Origin: JBCBRR01 sp039029235
Lineage (GTDB): Bacteria > Bacteroidota > Bacteroidia > Cytophagales > Amoebophilaceae
DNA length: 15,053 nt
NCBI GenBank assembly: GCA_039029235.1
Contig: JBCCGO010000019.1
Location: 1 to 15,053, forward strand
Direction of reading: 5' to 3'
Below are positions 7,686 through 15,053 of this stretch, in pieces (within the stretch, counting starts at the first letter, position 1; each line of letters starts with the position of its first letter). The notes below the pieces were generated by a model. That model had not been told where the DNA came from. It saw nothing but the letters and a program-made list of their open reading frames with translations, and did not search any database. Made by a program: the position numbers and the translations under genes.

Positions 7686-7952
7686 TGACTTGCCTAGCAC
7701 GTATCCTAAGGCGGGCTGGGGTATGTGAGCAGGTATAGACTACTTGCTTAGAAGCAGCGGGTGGTGTGGATCTTCCCTCATGGTTCTTGGCCTTCTAGTT
7801 AAGGGGGCCCTTAGTCATTCGGTTTTTTTAAAGAGACCAAGGTTGCTTAGTGGTCACAGCTGCGGAGAAGGTAGTAGCAGGGCTAAAGGCAGGACGCGAG
7901 TACTTGCTATGACCAGAAGCATGCTTAAGAGAACTTGCAAGCCAGATGGATA
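7686..7952. other. Intergenic region between convergent arginase-family and dnaJ genes
   Basis: I see no gene here; the open frame from 7744 has no family resemblance and runs into the dnaJ end. TAAGGGGGCCCTTA (about 7799-7812) is a near-perfect palindrome with a very short loop, followed after 10 bases by T7 (7823-7829). It might act as a terminator for the plus-strand gene, but the geometry is poor. Confidence 0.35.
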
Positions 7953-9077
7953 CTAGAAGAATGCTCTAACTTTCTCAAAAAAGCTTTTTGTTTGCTTTTT
8001 AGGGCTAGGGGCGAGGTTAGGAGCGTTCTTGAGTGATTCGAGTTTCGTCCTCTCTTCTTTGGTGAGCTTTTGGGGTGTCCATACCTGTACGTGTATAAGC
8101 TGGTCGCCTATGGCGTAGCCATTGATGTCTTTGATTCCTTGGCCGCGTAGCCGCAGTACTTTTCCGCTTTGGGTTCCGGGTGGCAGCTTAATCTTTGCTT
8201 TACCGCTTAGGGTAGGGACTTCTTGGTCACTGCCGAGGGCAGCATCTATGAAGCTGATGTAAAGCTGATAGTGTAGGTTGTTGCCTTCTCGTGCGAATAG
8301 GCCGTCTTCTTTTTCCTCGATCGAAATAATGAGGTCGCCGGGCATACCGCCCTGGGCAGGTGCGTTTCCTTTACCTGCCATGGATAGCTGCATGCCTTGG
8401 CTTACACCAGCTGGGATTTTGAGGCTGAGTACTTCTTCGTGATATAACCTGCCCTCTCCTTTACAGGTGCCACATGGGGTTTGGATGGTTTTTCCTGTTC
8501 CTTGACAAATCGGACAGGTAGCGGTTGTCATTACTTGTCCTAGTATGGTACTAGTTACTCTATGGGTTTGGCCGGCTCCTTGGCAGTTGCTACACTTAGC
8601 TAGTGCGGTTCCATGGAGCGCTCCATTGCCTCCACAAGCCTGGCAAGACACATGGCGCTTTACTTTGATTTTCTTTTCAGTGCCTTGGGCTATTTCTTGT
8701 AGGGTAAGCTTGAGTTTAATGCGCAGGTTGGCTCCTTTCCGGGTTCGGCCTCCTCTGAAAAAGCTTCCAAAAGGAGTTCCACCTAGGATATCACTGAACT
8801 GCTCGAAGATATCCTCCATCGTCATGCTAGGCCCTCTGCCTGCTTGGTCGTGGACTCCTTCGTGGCCAAAGCGGTCGTATTGCTGCCTTTTCTTAGCATT
8901 ACTTAGTACCTCATAGGCTTCTGCAGCTTCTTTGAACTTCTCCTCAGCTGCCGGGTTGTTGGGGTTCTTATCTGGATGGTACTTGAGGGCTACTTTCCTA
9001 TAAGCCTTTTTGATCTCTTCTGGACTTGCATCGCGTTCTACATCCAGTATTTCGTAGTAGTCTTTTTTCTCTGTCAT
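7953..9077 (-). CDS. dnaJ: Molecular chaperone DnaJ (Hsp40, type I)
   Basis: DnaJ delivers unfolded clients to DnaK and stimulates its ATPase in the cytoplasm. The 374-residue protein is complete. It has a J-domain (about 5-70) with the essential HPD at 34-36. The Gly/Phe linker (about 75-115) is rather short. The zinc-binding region holds all four CxxCxGxG motifs (C145/C148, C162/C165, C188/C191, C202/C205), and two C-terminal beta domains follow. The length is normal for the family. Its ATG directly follows the grpE stop codon (TAA then ATG), so the two are translated from one transcript and probably coupled. No dnaK is in the window, and no CIRCE-like inverted repeat was seen upstream. Confidence 0.97.
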   Translation of the reverse strand: MTEKKDYYEILDVERDASPEEIKKAYRKVALKYHPDKNPNNPAAEEKFKEAAEAYEVLSNAKKRQQYDRFGHEGVHDQAGRGPSMTMEDIFEQFSDILGGTPFGSFFRGGRTRKGANLRIKLKLTLQEIAQGTEKKIKVKRHVSCQACGGNGALHGTALAKCSNCQGAGQTHRVTSTILGQVMTTATCPICQGTGKTIQTPCGTCKGEGRLYHEEVLSLKIPAGVSQGMQLSMAGKGNAPAQGGMPGDLIISIEEKEDGLFAREGNNLHYQLYISFIDAALGSDQEVPTLSGKAKIKLPPGTQSGKVLRLRGQGIKDINGYAIGDQLIHVQVWTPQKLTKEERTKLESLKNAPNLAPSPKKQTKSFFEKVRAFF

Positions 9078-9653
9078 TTATGATCCAATGATAACTTTAG
9101 CAAACCGTAACACACTACCCCTAAAGCGGTATCCTTTCTCAACGACTTCTACTACTTTACCTCTCAGGGCTTCGTTTGCTACGGGAGCTTGGGTGACTGC
9201 CTGGTGTAGCTCAGCATCAAATTGAGTGCCTGGGGTGGCTTCTATGGGCTGTACATGCTCTTGCTGGAGTAGGTGCGTCAGCTTGTCATAGATGAGTCTG
9301 ACACCTGCTTGCGTAGCTTCTGCAGATGTATTGCTCTGGGTTGTGGTAGCAAGTGCTCGCTCAAAGTCATCTATGATAGGCAAGAGTTTTATGAGGATGG
9401 CTTCATTCGCTGCCTCTCGCAGGGTTTCTGCTCTTTCGTCACTTCTTCTCCGGAAGTTTGCAAACTCCGCACATAACCTTGTGTACTTGTCCTGAACTTC
9501 TGCTAGTGCTACGTATGCTTTTGCCAACTCCTCGATTCGTTCTTGCTCTGCTGCTGATGCTGCCGATGCTTCCTCTTCATGCTTGGAAGCAGCTAGGTCC
9601 GGGCCTTGGTGCGTTTTATTGTCTTGAGGTGCTTGCTCTGTCTTTTCAGCCAT
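9078..9653 (-). CDS. grpE: Nucleotide exchange factor GrpE
   Basis: GrpE releases ADP from DnaK and works with DnaJ, encoded just downstream with no gap. I chose the ATG at 9651-9653 (MAEKTEQ, 191 residues); a TTG two codons upstream is a less likely start. Residues 1-35 are a charged Ala/Gln/Glu-rich tail. About 36-90 form the long dimerising helix with the family signature KYTRLCAEFANFRRR. Near the C-terminus are the beta-domain hallmarks FDAELHQAV and GYRFRGSVLRFAKVIIG. All parts expected of GrpE are present. Confidence 0.96.
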   Translation of the reverse strand: MAEKTEQAPQDNKTHQGPDLAASKHEEEASAASAAEQERIEELAKAYVALAEVQDKYTRLCAEFANFRRRSDERAETLREAANEAILIKLLPIIDDFERALATTTQSNTSAEATQAGVRLIYDKLTHLLQQEHVQPIEATPGTQFDAELHQAVTQAPVANEALRGKVVEVVEKGYRFRGSVLRFAKVIIGS

Positions 9654-9784
9654 AATCAAATCTAGTTTTAGTAATTTTCTGGGTAAAATCGTACGGGCTC
9701 AGCATAACTTTACTATCTGAGATAGCAAGTATCATCCTGGCCCGCAGTCAAGTGCCACCTTTCTCGTCGTGCGTTCTGTACATA

Positions 9785-9792
9785 CAAATTTA
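9785..9792 (-). promoter_or_regulatory. Candidate -7 box for the grpE-dnaJ operon
   Basis: Read on the minus strand this is TAAATTTG, an exact TAnnTTTG match, 132 bases before the grpE ATG, in the 207-base gap between divergent grpE and xerD. No TTG stands at the standard distance upstream, so support is limited to the -7 element. The remainder of the gap holds no gene and no clear heat-shock operator. Confidence 0.3.
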
Positions 9793-9860
9793 GCTAAAAA
9801 TAAGCTTTTTGCATAGCGCTAGTACTTTTATGGCTATCTTGGGGGCAGCTAATTTTGAAA

Positions 9861-10760
9861 ATGACTTGGGAGGTACTGACAGCACAGTTTGAGACATATT
9901 TGCGCTTAGAGCGGTCGCTATCGCCTAATTCTGTGGTGGCTTACCTGGGAGATGTCAAGAAGCTGTGGCAATTCTTGATGGTTAGGTGGCCTAACTTACC
10001 GCCACTGACAGTGGCACCTAGCCATTTGCAAAATTTCTTGGCGCACTTACACTTGCTAGGTATGGGAGCTACCAGCCAGGCTCGCATACTCTCGGCCATC
10101 AAGGCATTCTACCAGTGGCTATTGCTAGAAGAGCACCTTGCTCAAGTTCCTACCAAACTTTTAGGTCGCCCTACTATCGGTCGTAGGCTACCCCAGACCC
10201 TAGCAGTGCGCGAGATAGAGGCACTGATGTGTGCCATTGATCATACTACTCCTACAGGTATGCGGAATAGGGCTATGCTGGAAACTTTGTATGGCACGGG
10301 GCTACGGGTCTCTGAACTGATAGTGCTGAGGCTAAGTGATCTGTACTTTGATGAACGGTTTTTACGGGTACTTGGCAAGGGAAATAAGGAGCGGCTGGTA
10401 CCGATAGGGCAGGTGGCTATGAAGTATCTGCGTATATATATAGAAGAAGTCCGGTCCCGTATAACGGCAAAAAAGGGATTTGCTAACTATGTATTCTTGA
10501 ATAGGCGTGGAGCTAAGCTTACGCGTGTGATGGTTTTTCTGATAGTTAAAGAGCTGGCGCAACGGGCTGGGCTAGGGAAGCAAATCAGCCCGCATACTTT
10601 TCGGCACTCTTTTGCCACGCACCTGGTAGAGGGTGGGGCAGATCTACGCGCTGTACAAGCTATGCTGGGCCATGAATCTATTACTACCACAGAGATTTAT
10701 ATGCACCTAGATAGCAATTATCTCAAGCAGATAATCCGAGATTTTCATCCACGCAGCTAG
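9861..10760 (+). CDS. xerD: Site-specific tyrosine recombinase XerD
   Basis: This tyrosine recombinase of 299 residues has the length and layout of XerC/XerD, which resolve chromosome dimers at dif near the terminus. The N-terminal SAM-like core-binding domain (about 3-90) has the usual LERSLSPNSVVAYLGD start. The catalytic domain carries all the expected residues: R149 in TGLRVSEL, K173 in GKGNKER, H245 and R248 in HTFRH, H271 in LGH, and the nucleophile Y280 in TEIYMHLD. The ending FHPRS resembles XerD rather than XerC. I chose the ATG at 9861; a TTG at 9855 is in frame. No phage or integron context is present, so a housekeeping role is likely. The gene converges on the symporter-HD gene. 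Confidence 0.9.
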   Translation: MTWEVLTAQFETYLRLERSLSPNSVVAYLGDVKKLWQFLMVRWPNLPPLTVAPSHLQNFLAHLHLLGMGATSQARILSAIKAFYQWLLLEEHLAQVPTKLLGRPTIGRRLPQTLAVREIEALMCAIDHTTPTGMRNRAMLETLYGTGLRVSELIVLRLSDLYFDERFLRVLGKGNKERLVPIGQVAMKYLRIYIEEVRSRITAKKGFANYVFLNRRGAKLTRVMVFLIVKELAQRAGLGKQISPHTFRHSFATHLVEGGADLRAVQAMLGHESITTTEIYMHLDSNYLKQIIRDFHPRS

Positions 10761-10825
10761 GTATCCAGCATAGACGGGAAGGGCGCTACCGGTGGAGGCT
10801 AAAGGGCTTCCAATGATGCCTAACC

Positions 10826-13800
10826 CTACTTCTCTAGAATCTTCAGACTTAACTGCTCTAGCTCCGCCACCATGGCTGCTAAATCTAGCTGTTTCGCTAC
10901 AGGAACGAAGAAGGTCAGCGTCTCTTCCGCAATTTTTTTCTGCTTGGCTAGCGAAGGATGCCCTCCTATAGTGCGCATGTTGTGTAGTCTATCCGAAAGC
11001 TTGATCAGCGTTGCCCTAGGGTCGCCAGAATTTACCAAGCGATGTTTATACTCATGCGCTTGTAGCTTGACTTTCCTGATTTTATCCTCGAGGTTGGTGG
11101 CTTTACTTACCAGCAGAGCTACTGTCTCACCAAACATGGCTCGGACCTGGGCCAGCGAGAGGCTGGTGTCTTCTACCGTATCGTGCAACAAGGCAGCCAC
11201 GATCGCATCCTGGTCTTGTGAGTAATCTGTAAGAATGACCGCTGTAGCTAAAGGATGGGTAAAGAAGGGCTCTCCGGACTTCCTACTGACCCCGCCATGA
11301 TATTTTTTTATGGTATTTAATGCACGGCGAATGACAGCTAGGTCTACTGGAGTTCCTGCTAGCTTGTCCATTAGTTCTTGTTCTAGCTGAACGGCCAAGG
11401 GATGCGTGGTTTCCTCAGGGTCTGCTGCGGCGGGGGTCCGGAGTAGCTCCATCACTTTACCTCGTACCTCCCTAACGTTGGTTGGAATGACATAGATATG
11501 TGTGGTAGCTTGGCTGACATCTACATAACCATAATGGGCATCTATAATGCGGATATTCTCGAGTAGCTCTGGATCAGTTACTTCAGCAGGCTCGTAGCTA
11601 GCAGTCTGCATAGGATTGAGCATATAAATTTCCTCAGTAGGAGGAAGCACTTTGCTGGTCGTGATTGTCATCTTCAGGGCAGCCAGCTTACTGATGTAGT
11701 TAGGCATACTCTCTAGCTTATGCCCTAGTTTGGCCGGTTCTAGCCCAATCGTAATTGGCCGATTTGTTGAATTCTTTTCCTGTATATAAACAATGCTCTC
11801 TACCAGCAATTGCTTTATTTTGGGCACGTCGACTTGTAGCGTGGCGTAGTTGGTATGCCACTTCGTGATGAGTTGAGGCGGCGATTCAAAGTCTTGTAGC
11901 TTGAGCAGCTCCCTTGCCTCCGCTAGAAGTTGTTCTAGCTTAACCTCGCTTACTTCAAGGCGCAGATAGTCTGTCACCCGGTAAATAGCCTGCTTCATGT
12001 AAGTCAGGGCTGTGCTATCTAAAAAGGCTAACTCATCCTTGTTGAGCTCTTTCAAAATTTCTCGACGATACCCTAAAGTCTCAATGAGCTTGGCTCTGAG
12101 CCCCCGGCCCGTAGTACGGAAGTACTTTTTTTGTTCTTCTAGCCTAGAACTAGCCTGCCTGAACCGAATCAGGGCAATCCAACAGCTACTAAACAGCAGT
12201 AAAGTATAGATACGCTTAAAGCGAAGCGGAACTTCGGCTGCTATAGGTATTAATCCTGTCTGTAGATACCATACCGTACAGGCCAGGATAACTCCACTAG
12301 CAGCCAATCCAATCACAAGGGGCCCAGAAAGGAGCAAAGTAGCGATGATCAGGTTGAGCATAAAAATCATGACCTGTACCTCATTATACCCACTCATCAA
12401 AACCAAGATAGTACCTACAAAAAAGAGGAGGTAACCAATACCTAGCGGCCAAAAGAAAGCGATAAAGCGCTTATCTCGTAAGATAGGGGGCCAAGCTGGA
12501 TAGGTAGTAAAGATAACCACCATGATCAGGACTGAGTTTATAATGAAATCACAGAGCTTCGGATAGGCAGTGACTACTGGAGCTGGAATAGTGAAGAATA
12601 GCGCATAGGTAGCACCGATCACGTATACACCGAACAACGAGTAGAGGCCGCCCTGTGCAGGTAGGTTTTTCTTGAGATAAGCATAGAGTCTCGGTTTTCT
12701 AAGGTTTTCGATCAATGCTTTGCGTGCCAGCTGGGCCTTTTCTCGCTCAGCCAAGAGCGGCGCTGGTTCTTGAATGCCTACCCAACCTCCTTTTTCCCGC
12801 AGCAGATAGTGGCTGCCCATGAAGAAGAGCAGGTTGGCCGCCATGCCGGGGATAGTACTGGGTAGGAGCATATTGCCAAACCTAAAGTACCAAGTAGCGG
12901 TCACAGCAAAGCCCGCGAGCATGCCTATCAGCACTGCTCTAGCACTACTTCGAAAGCCCAAAACGGCTAATAAGGAAGGAATAGTGACAATAGGCATGAA
13001 GAAACTACCAGCGAGTAGCACAAGCTGCAAGAGGTCTTGAACAACTAGTGCTAAGCATAAGGCAAAAGCCCCCACCAAGAGAGAAGATACCCTAATGAGT
13101 GCAATGGATTCTTTGAAACCTCGCTGCAGTGGTCTGATAATGTCATTAACTGCTAGTACAGCTGCTGAATTTAATAAAGAGTCAGCCGTAGACATGGCCA
13201 TAGCCACAATACCTACAGCGGTAAGCCCTTTGAGGCCTGGATAAGAATAACGGTTGATGAGATAATCTACGAGGCTTTTAGGATCCAGCGTAGGATTATC
13301 AGCCAACAACAAGATACCTGCCACAGTCAAAAATAAGAATGCTATTAGTCGGAGATCTGCTGCATAGGTAAAAGAACGCCTGGCTTGATAAACATTTCGT
13401 GCCATAACGATTCGCTGAAAGGTAGTCGGAAGGAGAGAAGGGGTCGAAAAATGGAGCATCAAACCTAGCATAGATAGCGTTTTCCAATTCCACTGCAAGA
13501 CATGCTCGAAGCTGAAGTTAGGATTGGTAGTTAATACATGCACGACTTTATCAGGATCTTTGAGGTGGTTCCAAACGATAAGTGTCAGAATAGGGATAAA
13601 GACAAAAAAAGTCATAAACTGGAGCAAATCCGTAAAAGTGACCGCCCGGATACCGCCAAAGGCTGCATAGAGCGTGATAATGGGCGCAACAGTAATAATA
13701 CCCATCTCTACCCCTCCCACCTCTACAGTGTGGCCGAGTACATTCAAAGTTATCCCTGCAGGATCGAAAACCAGCTTGACTGCTTTACCCATAGCCACAA

Positions 13801-14203
13801 ACTGGAGAGATACTATCACCACTTCTCGTAGTACTCCACTCACGCCAGTAATGACCCGCACTGTGCGACCATATAGCTTGCCCATGGCTTCGGCTATGGA
13901 CAGGGCGTCTAGAAATTCGCCCATACGCAAGGTTAAAATCCGCCCTACCAGTAATAGATAGCCTGTCCCTCCCACTGTTGCTGGAATGATATAATACAGC
14001 CCTTGTGTGTAGGTCTGCTCGAGATGGCGGAATAAAAAGCCGCCACCGATATAGGTAGCAATAACCGTAGAGGTGAGTGTAGCTGTAGAAAAATCCTTTC
14101 TGCCTACTGAATAGTCACGCATGGTGGCTATTTGGCGGCTATGGAATAGCCCCACGATGAGGTTAATGGCCAGGAAGGCACTGAATAAAGTAATATCAAG
14201 CAT
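10826..14203 (-). CDS. Sodium/solute symporter - degenerate histidine kinase - SpoT-type HD hydrolase fusion protein
   Basis: This 1125-residue membrane protein has four parts. Residues 1-470 are a sodium/solute symporter (SSS) core with about a dozen hydrophobic segments and the sodium-site region AMSTADSLLNSAA (336-348). Residues 520-680 form a second block of about six membrane segments. Residues 690-925 resemble a histidine kinase (dimerisation helices, then an ATPase-like part), but residues 690-770 contain no His, no N-box Asn is seen near 795-810 and no DxGxG box follows, so it is likely a pseudokinase. Residues 950-1120 are a RelA/SpoT HD domain with H983 (in THP), H1007-D1008, E1011-D1012, D1071 and N1075, matching the (p)ppGpp hydrolase site. 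The synthetase and TGS domains of SpoT are absent. Symporter-kinase fusions such as CbrA are known; an added SpoT-like hydrolase is not standard to me. I infer transport- or solute-linked (p)ppGpp breakdown at the inner membrane. Confidence 0.9.
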   Translation of the reverse strand: MLDITLFSAFLAINLIVGLFHSRQIATMRDYSVGRKDFSTATLTSTVIATYIGGGFLFRHLEQTYTQGLYYIIPATVGGTGYLLLVGRILTLRMGEFLDALSIAEAMGKLYGRTVRVITGVSGVLREVVIVSLQFVAMGKAVKLVFDPAGITLNVLGHTVEVGGVEMGIITVAPIITLYAAFGGIRAVTFTDLLQFMTFFVFIPILTLIVWNHLKDPDKVVHVLTTNPNFSFEHVLQWNWKTLSMLGLMLHFSTPSLLPTTFQRIVMARNVYQARRSFTYAADLRLIAFLFLTVAGILLLADNPTLDPKSLVDYLINRYSYPGLKGLTAVGIVAMAMSTADSLLNSAAVLAVNDIIRPLQRGFKESIALIRVSSLLVGAFALCLALVVQDLLQLVLLAGSFFMPIVTIPSLLAVLGFRSSARAVLIGMLAGFAVTATWYFRFGNMLLPSTIPGMAANLLFFMGSHYLLREKGGWVGIQEPAPLLAEREKAQLARKALIENLRKPRLYAYLKKNLPAQGGLYSLFGVYVIGATYALFFTIPAPVVTAYPKLCDFIINSVLIMVVIFTTYPAWPPILRDKRFIAFFWPLGIGYLLFFVGTILVLMSGYNEVQVMIFMLNLIIATLLLSGPLVIGLAASGVILACTVWYLQTGLIPIAAEVPLRFKRIYTLLLFSSCWIALIRFRQASSRLEEQKKYFRTTGRGLRAKLIETLGYRREILKELNKDELAFLDSTALTYMKQAIYRVTDYLRLEVSEVKLEQLLAEARELLKLQDFESPPQLITKWHTNYATLQVDVPKIKQLLVESIVYIQEKNSTNRPITIGLEPAKLGHKLESMPNYISKLAALKMTITTSKVLPPTEEIYMLNPMQTASYEPAEVTDPELLENIRIIDAHYGYVDVSQATTHIYVIPTNVREVRGKVMELLRTPAAADPEETTHPLAVQLEQELMDKLAGTPVDLAVIRRALNTIKKYHGGVSRKSGEPFFTHPLATAVILTDYSQDQDAIVAALLHDTVEDTSLSLAQVRAMFGETVALLVSKATNLEDKIRKVKLQAHEYKHRLVNSGDPRATLIKLSDRLHNMRTIGGHPSLAKQKKIAEETLTFFVPVAKQLDLAAMVAELEQLSLKILEK

Positions 14204-14238
14204 AGCGGCAGTTGTTAAGCATGAATTAAATGTTTGAG

Positions 14239-14270
14239 TAAATATACAGAATTTTTTTCTGCATCTCCAA
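14239..14270 (-). promoter_or_regulatory. Candidate promoter of the symporter-HD gene
   Basis: On the minus strand TTG (14268-14270) is followed after 21 bases by TATATTTA (14239-14246), one mismatch from TAnnTTTG, 36 bases before the ATG at 14201-14203. Spacing and distance fit the Bacteroidota pattern. The spacer holds a small perfect hairpin, CAGAA-TTTTT-TTCTG (14247-14261), of unknown meaning. Confidence 0.4.
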
Positions 14271-14317
14271 AGCCCTAGCGCTACATGATCGGATATGTCG
14301 GTCGCGGTTGCTCATAA

Positions 14318-14551
14318 GATGCACTATGGGACCACTTCCCTAGCTTCTTAGGCGAATTTTGCAGCGATTTTCTCGTCGAGTACAGGACAGTTTTAGTGCT
14401 AGTTGTGCTGAATCTGTCGCTCGAGGAATGGGCGCCGGTAGAACGGCTGATCTTATGGCTCATCCTCACGCAAGGCCCTCAGCTTCCGTTTGAGACTTGG
14501 GCAGCAAAATTTTTATCAAAGGTCTTGGCCAGATGGCTGACACTTTTTTAA
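14318..14551 (+). pseudogene. Possible gene remnant of unknown family
   Basis: A 77-codon open stretch without a start codon runs to a TAA at 14549-14551. Its translation has a protein-like make-up, including DHFPSFLGEF near the start and VERLILWLILTQGP and LPFETWAAKFL towards the end. The opposite-strand frame over the same bases is Ser/Thr-rich and looks like a shadow. Because there is no start and a stop lies just upstream, this would be a decayed C-terminal fragment. I do not recognise the family, and it may be a chance frame. Confidence 0.25.
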
Positions 14552-14828
14552 TGCCTCCCTTCCCCAAATGATAGTCTTTAGGCCTAAGGTGTCATGTATT
14601 TAGTAAACAGGGCTATTACCTCGACTAGCAGGGCTATGCTAGCTTGTGCAATCCTGGCGCTATAAGCAGCAACATTATTAAGTTGGATCTTGCTATCCCC
14701 GGGATGATTTTTTACCTAACGCCTAACGGGAGTGCGAGGTATCCAAGAAGAATTTACTCCAGTCAGGCGCCTGGCGAGCAGTATGGGACTGCACAAATTG
14801 ATACAGCCAATATCGTTCCCACTCATCG

Positions 14829-14930
14829 ATGCAGCTAGTCGAGAATCAATTAGAAAAAATCGAGGAATTATTATTAGATCTACAAAGAAGAATTCACATT
14901 GAAACTATCAGAATATTCGTAGAGATTTAG
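14829..14930 (+). CDS. Short coiled-coil-like ORF, possibly frameshifted
   Basis: From the ATG at 14829 the frame reads MQLVENQLEKIEELLLDLQR and on to a TAG after 33 residues. The start has a heptad-like spacing of Leu and Ile typical of a coiled coil. A one-frame shift near 14905 would extend it to a tail ending NIRRDLAKMD with TAA at 14942-14944. It may be a small broken gene; no clear ribosome-binding site precedes it, and many genes in this phylum lack one. I do not recognise it. Confidence 0.25.
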   Translation: MQLVENQLEKIEELLLDLQRRIHIETIRIFVEI

Positions 14931-14967
14931 CGAAGATGGATTAATGAGCCTTCGCCCTGAACCGTCC

Positions 14968-14983
14968 TCGAGCAAGGGCTCGA
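14968..14983. other. Perfect short stem-loop (6-bp stem, 4-base loop)
   Basis: TCGAGC-AAGG-GCTCGA forms a perfect hairpin. No T-run follows on the plus strand, so it is not a classical intrinsic terminator, and the surrounding bases do not fold into a tRNA by eye. It follows the possible coiled-coil remnant by about 25 bases. Confidence 0.35.
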
Positions 14984-15053
14984 ACTTAGGTAGAAGATTG
15001 GAAGATTGGGCGTGTTAATATTTTATTTATAGTTTGTAAAAAAGAAGGAATCA

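Larger units (their letters stand above)
14204..15053. other. Gene-poor right flank
   Basis: No intact recognisable gene was found in these 850 bases. Two possible gene remnants are listed separately (14318-14551 and 14829-14930). A frame at 14644-14838 lacks a strong start and has no recognisable family. Bases 14993-15008 contain an 8-base tandem repeat (GAAGATTG twice). The AT-rich end (15015-15050), with AAGAAGGA at the edge, could be the leader of a gene beginning just outside the window. Confidence 0.45.

Noticed and set aside
7744..7956. 70-residue plus-strand frame between the arginase-family gene and dnaJ
   Set aside because: Ser/Arg/Leu-rich, resembles no family and overlaps the dnaJ end; more likely a chance frame.
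8545..8916. 123-residue plus-strand frame over dnaJ
   Set aside because: Exactly antisense to a complete dnaJ; the Trp/Pro/Ser-rich product is a shadow.
14281..14469. 62-residue minus-strand frame in the right flank
   Set aside because: Ser/Thr-rich low-quality frame; the opposite-strand frame has the more protein-like sequence.
14644..14838. 64-residue plus-strand frame starting at TTG (contains IPGMIFYLTPNG)
   Set aside because: No recognisable family, no good start and no supporting context; kept only as a note in the right-flank entry.
14968..14983. tRNA-like or terminator-like hairpin
   Set aside because: No acceptor or anticodon arms can be built around it and no T-run follows, so neither a tRNA nor a classical terminator is supported.
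1..15053. CRISPR array or antiphage defence island
   Set aside because: No regularly spaced short direct repeats and no cas-like genes were seen. The ATPase/nuclease pair alone does not make a known defence system.

Overview
The window (about 15 kb, near 48-50% GC by eye) looks like a chromosomal piece of a Bacteroidota bacterium with a host-associated, probably intracellular lifestyle. The Bacteroidota reading rests on the DnaJ, XerD and arginase-family sequences and on candidate promoters of the TTG-N17-23-TAnnTTTG type. The intracellular reading rests on the gene content: a large exported ankyrin protein, a broken AAA-ATPase/PD-(D/E)XK gene of a family often amplified in symbionts, a decayed insertion sequence and long gene-poor stretches. 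An Amoebophilus/Cardinium-like symbiont is my guess; the sequence alone does not prove it.

Layout. (1) 1-3550 is a decaying accessory zone. A DUF1703-type ATPase/nuclease gene on the minus strand is split in two by one extra base in a G6 run (1530-1535), and a diverged direct repeat of about 170 bp flanks it (131-300 and 2309-2478). Next to it lies an IS481-like transposase relic with at least five lesions (2592-3550). (2) 3590-6019 (minus) encodes a predicted lipoprotein with about 14 ankyrin repeats, built in part by recent 300-bp and 201-bp internal duplications. (3) 6056-6638 is gene-free and holds a degenerate direct repeat. (4) 6639-10760 is a housekeeping block: an arginase/agmatinase-family gene (+), a tight grpE-dnaJ operon (-) and xerD (+). 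(5) 10826-14203 (minus) encodes a 1125-residue fusion: a sodium/solute symporter core, a second membrane block, a histidine-kinase-like region lacking its key residues, and a C-terminal SpoT-type (p)ppGpp hydrolase HD domain with all recognisable catalytic residues. (6) 14204-15053 has no convincing intact gene, only possible gene remnants.

Function. GrpE and DnaJ serve the DnaK folding cycle. XerD would resolve chromosome dimers. The arginase-family enzyme would hydrolyse a guanidino compound, but one canonical manganese-binding Asp is Thr. The symporter-HD fusion is the most interesting protein: it could couple transport or sensing of a small solute at the membrane to breakdown of the alarmone (p)ppGpp. 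The ankyrin lipoprotein is a candidate for host interaction.
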